Shown: in pieces, positions 60,283-64,000 of the stretch
How positions within the stretch are numbered: position 1 is the stretch's first letter
Layout: the number at the start of each line of letters is the position of its first letter
The notes under the pieces: model-generated
The model's input: the letters and a program-made list of their open reading frames with translations, nothing else
What the model was told of the DNA's origin: nothing
Databases searched by the model: none
Made by a program: the position numbers and the translations under genes
NCBI GenBank assembly: GCA_026421205.1
Contig: JAPKBM010000001.1
Span: forward strand, 65,893 to 129,892
Source of the DNA: Planctomycetota bacterium
Lineage (GTDB): Bacteria; Planctomycetota; UBA1135
Reading direction: 5' to 3'
Length of the DNA stretch: 64,000 nt

Positions 60283-61602
60283 TTGCTTTCCCTCTTTCGC
60301 CTTACCCTACTGAGCCTCTGTGCGGCCTGTTCCAGTGCCAGCACCTTTACTGATTATCCAAGTAATATGATTTTCGGCCTGGACGCCTTTGAAATGGGCG
60401 CCTTCGCCGATGCCGCTGATGAATTTCAACTGCTTGCCAGAGAATATGAAAAGGATGCTTTCTTGGGCCACGCCGAAGCGGGAATGGCTTGGCATGTTCA
60501 AGGTGACCTGAAGAAGTCCACCGTTGCCTGGCTTCGCGCCTCAAATGTCCTGGAAACATACAAAGATCGGCCCACAATCAGCGGGAGGACTGCCACGGAA
60601 GGCGTGATGTCAAGCATACTGAATGACAAAAGCCTTTTTTATGACGGAGAAGATTATGAAGTTTCCCTCTTGCATGCATTTTTAGCCTGGGACTTTCTCC
60701 GCCTTGGGAAGCAAGATGATGCGCTGGTTGAAATCCGCCAGGGTTACCAAATACAAGATGATGCAGAAACTCGCTATGAGGCAACTTATGGCATGAATCG
60801 ATTTGCACATTTTCTTGCTGCGGTAATCCAGGAAACCCTTGGGAATTTAGATGACGCCCGCATTGACCTGGAGCGTCTATCAAAAAAAATCCCCGAGCAT
60901 CCCTTTGTGAAAAAAGCTCAGGCCCGCAATGCCGCCCTTCTCCAAGGGAATACGGAAGAAGCCGGAAAGTCTGAAATTTTCCTCGTCTTTGAACGTGGAC
61001 GTGTTGCAGAAAAAATGGCTCAAGATTTTTTCTACGAAACAAAACAAAGCGTCGGCCGACTGTCTCTGCCAGTCTTTGGGTCTCCTCCATCCGCTGCGCA
61101 TGCCCTTGAGCTCCGCATTGATGGGGAGCCCGTCGGAAAAACGATTCCGCTGGAGCGCGTCTTCAAAGTAGCCAAGGCTAACCTCAAAGACCGCATAGGA
61201 TGGATTACTGCAAAGACCATCGGCCGTTCCGCCGCAAAAACACTCTTTGTGGATAAAGCGGCAAAGCATATCGAAAAAAAGGAAAATGGCGAAGGACTAA
61301 GTAATCTCATACGAATCCTAGGAAGCATCGTCGTCCTTGCAACAGAGCGCGCCGATCTCCGCTCTTGGATGACCCTCCCTCTCTCCATAGACATTCTTCG
61401 CCTGCATCTTCCACCAGGGGAATACTCCGCCACCCTTCATCTCGTAGGGGCACCTTCCGGCCGTGAAAATAATTCGTCCGTAGATTTAGGAATCATCCAA
61501 TGCAAGGCCGGTGCGCCCGTATGGATGAGTGCCCGCTCCTTAGGTCCTCGTCTTTTTGCCACCGTACACACCCACAACCCTTTATCCTCTCTTCAGCCAT
61601 GA
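60283..61602 (+). CDS. COG3014-like lipoprotein with TPR-like region
   Basis: Lipobox LCAACSS; tetratricopeptide-like N-half; VFERGRVAEK and ELRIDGEPVGK region; heads the YcfL/LpoB-like operon; TTG start. Confidence 0.7.
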   Translation: MLSLFRLTLLSLCAACSSASTFTDYPSNMIFGLDAFEMGAFADAADEFQLLAREYEKDAFLGHAEAGMAWHVQGDLKKSTVAWLRASNVLETYKDRPTISGRTATEGVMSSILNDKSLFYDGEDYEVSLLHAFLAWDFLRLGKQDDALVEIRQGYQIQDDAETRYEATYGMNRFAHFLAAVIQETLGNLDDARIDLERLSKKIPEHPFVKKAQARNAALLQGNTEEAGKSEIFLVFERGRVAEKMAQDFFYETKQSVGRLSLPVFGSPPSAAHALELRIDGEPVGKTIPLERVFKVAKANLKDRIGWITAKTIGRSAAKTLFVDKAAKHIEKKENGEGLSNLIRILGSIVVLATERADLRSWMTLPLSIDILRLHLPPGEYSATLHLVGAPSGRENNSSVDLGIIQCKAGAPVWMSARSLGPRLFATVHTHNPLSSLQP

Positions 61603-61982
61603 AGCCGCTCCTCACCTTACTCTGTCTTTTTTCCTCCTGCTCTTCTGTCGGAATTGAAGACGGCCCTCTTTCTGGGCTGACGCACTCCACAGGTGACGCA
61701 GAGCACGTTATAGAGCTCGGCCAAGAACGCGTCCGGTTTAATGACCTCGGCCTTGCCGCTTATCAGGTCATTCTAAAAAACACTACGGCAAAGAGACTTG
61801 TATTGGAATACCGGGCACGCTGGTTTGACCAAGATGGCATAGAGCTCACCGACGTCACGCGTTCTTGGAAGCCACTCATCCTTGATGGGCATGCCTCACG
61901 TCCGGTCCACTCGCTGTCGCCCAACGCCAAAGGCGTCCACTGCGAACTTAAGGTTCGCCTTCACCAGCCCATGAGCGGATGA
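61599..61982 (+). CDS. YcfL/DUF1425-like lipoprotein (copy 1)
   Basis: Lipobox SSCSS; VRFNDLGLAAYQVILKNTTAKRLVLEYRARWFDQDGIEL; ATGA overlap with upstream gene. Confidence 0.7.
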   Translation: MKPLLTLLCLFSSCSSVGIEDGPLSGLTHSTGDAEHVIELGQERVRFNDLGLAAYQVILKNTTAKRLVLEYRARWFDQDGIELTDVTRSWKPLILDGHASRPVHSLSPNAKGVHCELKVRLHQPMSG

Positions 61983-62377
61983 AATACGCGCTCCTTCTTC
62001 TTAGCATCTTCCCTGCGTGCTCCAGTACATCAGCGAAAGATGAAATGGTTCTCGCCGGGGAATCTGTGGACATTCGCGCGGAAATTCAAGTGGACGGAAA
62101 GGGTATTGAGGCCACAGAAACCATGGTTCGCGGAAAAGACGGACGAGTTACTGCGCAATTCCATTTGCGAAACCTGCGCAGTCAATCCGTTCGAGTTCGA
62201 GTTTCTTGGGCCTGGAAAGATGCCGACGGCATGGCCCTTCGTGCCGCAACCGGCGGCAAAGGATTTCGGACTCTTCTGCTCCGCCCGGATCAACCAGAAA
62301 CCATTACATTACTGTCACCCACGCAAACTGCGGTGGAAGCCCTTATTCACGTTCAAGCCCTGGACACCTCATCATGA
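61979..62377 (+). CDS. YcfL/DUF1425-like lipoprotein (copy 2)
   Basis: Lipobox FPACSS; VTAQFHLRNLRSQSVRVRVSWAWKDADGM; ATGA overlaps both sides. Confidence 0.65.
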   Translation: MKYALLLLSIFPACSSTSAKDEMVLAGESVDIRAEIQVDGKGIEATETMVRGKDGRVTAQFHLRNLRSQSVRVRVSWAWKDADGMALRAATGGKGFRTLLLRPDQPETITLLSPTQTAVEALIHVQALDTSS

Positions 62378-62958
62378 AACACGCTCGCACTCTTTTCTGT
62401 TTTGTCGCCTTATCTTTGGCTGTCCCCGCATGCTCCGACGTGGTCACCTATGAAGACCCAGAGCAGGTCGAAACGATGACTGCAAAATTTGGCTTCACGG
62501 ACCTCAAGCTCATTGCGCAATCGATGACGCAATCCTTCTTGGGGTCGGACTCTTGGGGCGGCGATCGACCTCGCATTGTTTTTGGCGGATTCCGCAATAG
62601 AACGAGTGAACATATTGATATCAGCAATGTCACAGACACCATTCGCACCTCATTAGTTCAATCACAACAATTTCATATTCTTGCCGGCGACGTCGGGATT
62701 TTGGAAATTCAAAAAGAACTGGACTATCAACAATCAGGAACGGTAGACCAAGCTCTTGCAGTAGAGCTGGGTAAACAAATGGGAGCTGAATTTGTCTTTT
62801 ACGGGGCTCTTACGGACATTAACAAAGAAAAAGGTTCCACGGAAGCGGTTTGGTTTAAATTCAACATGAGCGCCGTAAACGTCCAAACCAGAGAAATTAT
62901 CTGGCAGGCGGAAGAAACCATTGCGAAGAAAAAGGAAAAGTCCTTTTTCGGCTGGTAA
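62374..62958 (+). CDS. LpoB-like penicillin-binding-protein activator lipoprotein
   Basis: Lipobox VPACSD; SDVVTYEDPEQVETMTAKFGFTDLKLIAQSMTQSFLGS, RIVFGGFRNRTSEHID, GAEFVFYGALTDI; start trimmed to ATG 62374. Confidence 0.8.
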   Translation: MKHARTLFCFVALSLAVPACSDVVTYEDPEQVETMTAKFGFTDLKLIAQSMTQSFLGSDSWGGDRPRIVFGGFRNRTSEHIDISNVTDTIRTSLVQSQQFHILAGDVGILEIQKELDYQQSGTVDQALAVELGKQMGAEFVFYGALTDINKEKGSTEAVWFKFNMSAVNVQTREIIWQAEETIAKKKEKSFFGW

Positions 62959-63002
62959 GCGTAGAATGTAGGGCCAACGCGGCCCTTCATCCCACGGAAA
63001 CA

Positions 63003-64000
63003 TGGAACTTCAAAATATTATTTTCACCGACGCACACAAAGAAGTGCGCGAAAAAGCTCGCACCATTGCCATTGAACTTTTGCTGCCTCACGCGGCAAAA
63101 CATGACAAAGAGGAAAGCTACAACGAGGCCGCGATGGCGGAAGCCGCCAAGCAAGGGCTCTTGGGCACTTGGATTCCGAAAGAGTACGGCGGCTCTGGCG
63201 TTGGAATTTTAGGCCTCGCCCTTGTAGTTGAAGAACTCTCAAAGTGCGACCCGGCCTTCGGCGTGGCCTTTGCCGTAAATGCCCTAGGCTCTATTCCTCT
63301 CATCATAGGCGGCACTGAGGATCAAAAAAATACGTATCTCCCTAAGGTCGCCTCTGGCGAATACGCTTGCGCCTTTGCCCTTTCAGAAAAGTTCGCGGGC
63401 TCCGACGCCGGCGGCTTATCGGTACGTGCAGAGCAAGAGGAAGGAGGGTGGCGTATTTTCGGGGAAAAAAAATGGACGACAAATGGCTCCCGCGCGGATC
63501 TTATTACTTGTTTTGCCGTTACAGATCCGAAGTCCCGGTCTCGTCGTATTTCAGCTTTCATCGTGAAAAACACAGACGAGGGTTTTTCCATTCGCCTTGA
63601 CGAAGACAAGATGGGCATCCGGTCGGTACCCGTCAGTGAAACCGTATTCAATGGTGTCTTTGTCCCCGACGATCGCCTCTTAGGAGAGCGAGCGGGCCTT
63701 GGATTCAAGCACAGCATGATGACTTTGGATTGGGCAAGGCCTGGCGTTGCGGCACAAGCCGTAGGCACCGCTGCTGGTGCTTTAGACTTAGCCGTCACTT
63801 ATGCCACACAACGCAAACAATTCAGCAAGCCCATTGTCAGTTTTCAAATGGTTCAAGCCATGCTTGCGGACATGGCTACGGAGACCGAGGCAGCGCGCTG
63901 GTTGAACTATCAAACCGCGGCCCTTGCCGACGCCGGCAAATCGGTTTCCAAAATTGCTGCCATGAGCAAATGCTTTGCCACAGATACTGCCGTAAAGGTG
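63003..64000 (+). CDS. Acyl-CoA dehydrogenase family protein (partial, continues past window)
   Basis: Manual translation from ATG 63003 is open to 64000: MELQNIIFTDAHKEVREKARTIAIELLLPHAAKHDKEE...CAFALSEKFAGSDAGGL...IFGEKKWTTNGSRADL...QRKQFSKPIVSFQMVQAMLADM. Not in ORF track because no stop is in the window. Confidence 0.95.

Noticed and set aside
1-64000. tRNA, rRNA, tmRNA, CRISPR arrays, transposases, integrases or phage genes
   Set aside because: None recognised; intergenic gaps are short and no regularly spaced repeats or mobile-element proteins are visible. A tRNAscan/Infernal run would be needed to exclude small RNAs.

Overview
This 64 kb window is gene-dense bacterial chromosome of roughly 50-55% GC, with no sign of phage, transposon, CRISPR or structural RNA genes. 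Gene content (DUF1501/DUF1800 pair, YdjY-like protein, secreted Asp-box and Ca-loop proteins, alternative complex III next to a caa3-type oxidase, two E1-alpha genes) suggests a Planctomycetota-like organism; this placement is inference. Main blocks: (i) NnrD, YgfZ-like, GpmI, M48 and M28 peptidases, ROK kinase; (ii) a CusCBA/Czc-type RND efflux operon with a small His-rich protein upstream; (iii) M42-type peptidase, DUF1501, DUF1800, STT3-like membrane protein; (iv) a continuous MutY-DUF5916 ORF, LipB, Lpd, E1a, E2, E1b, a second E1a, LipA; (v) a plus-strand run of secreted proteins (Asp-box, Ca-loop repeats, VWA, MBL+LTD); (vi) caa3-type oxidase, SCO and ACIII genes including an ActD-ActE fusion; (vii) a stand-alone sigma region-4 ORF, a 39-bp near-perfect palindrome overlapping the end of mutS, mutS, and a COG3014/YcfL/YcfL/LpoB-like lipoprotein operon. 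Both window edges cut through CDSs missing from the supplied ORF track (YdjY-like on the left, acyl-CoA dehydrogenase on the right). Strongest leads: the MutY-DUF5916 ORF with an internal RBS+GTG+signal peptide nested in the MutY C-terminus, the palindrome at the mutS stop codon, the sigma region-4 mini-protein with an in-frame TGA just upstream, and an apparently over-represented interspersed 7-mer GCCGACG/CGTCGGC. No clearly new multi-gene system was identified with confidence.
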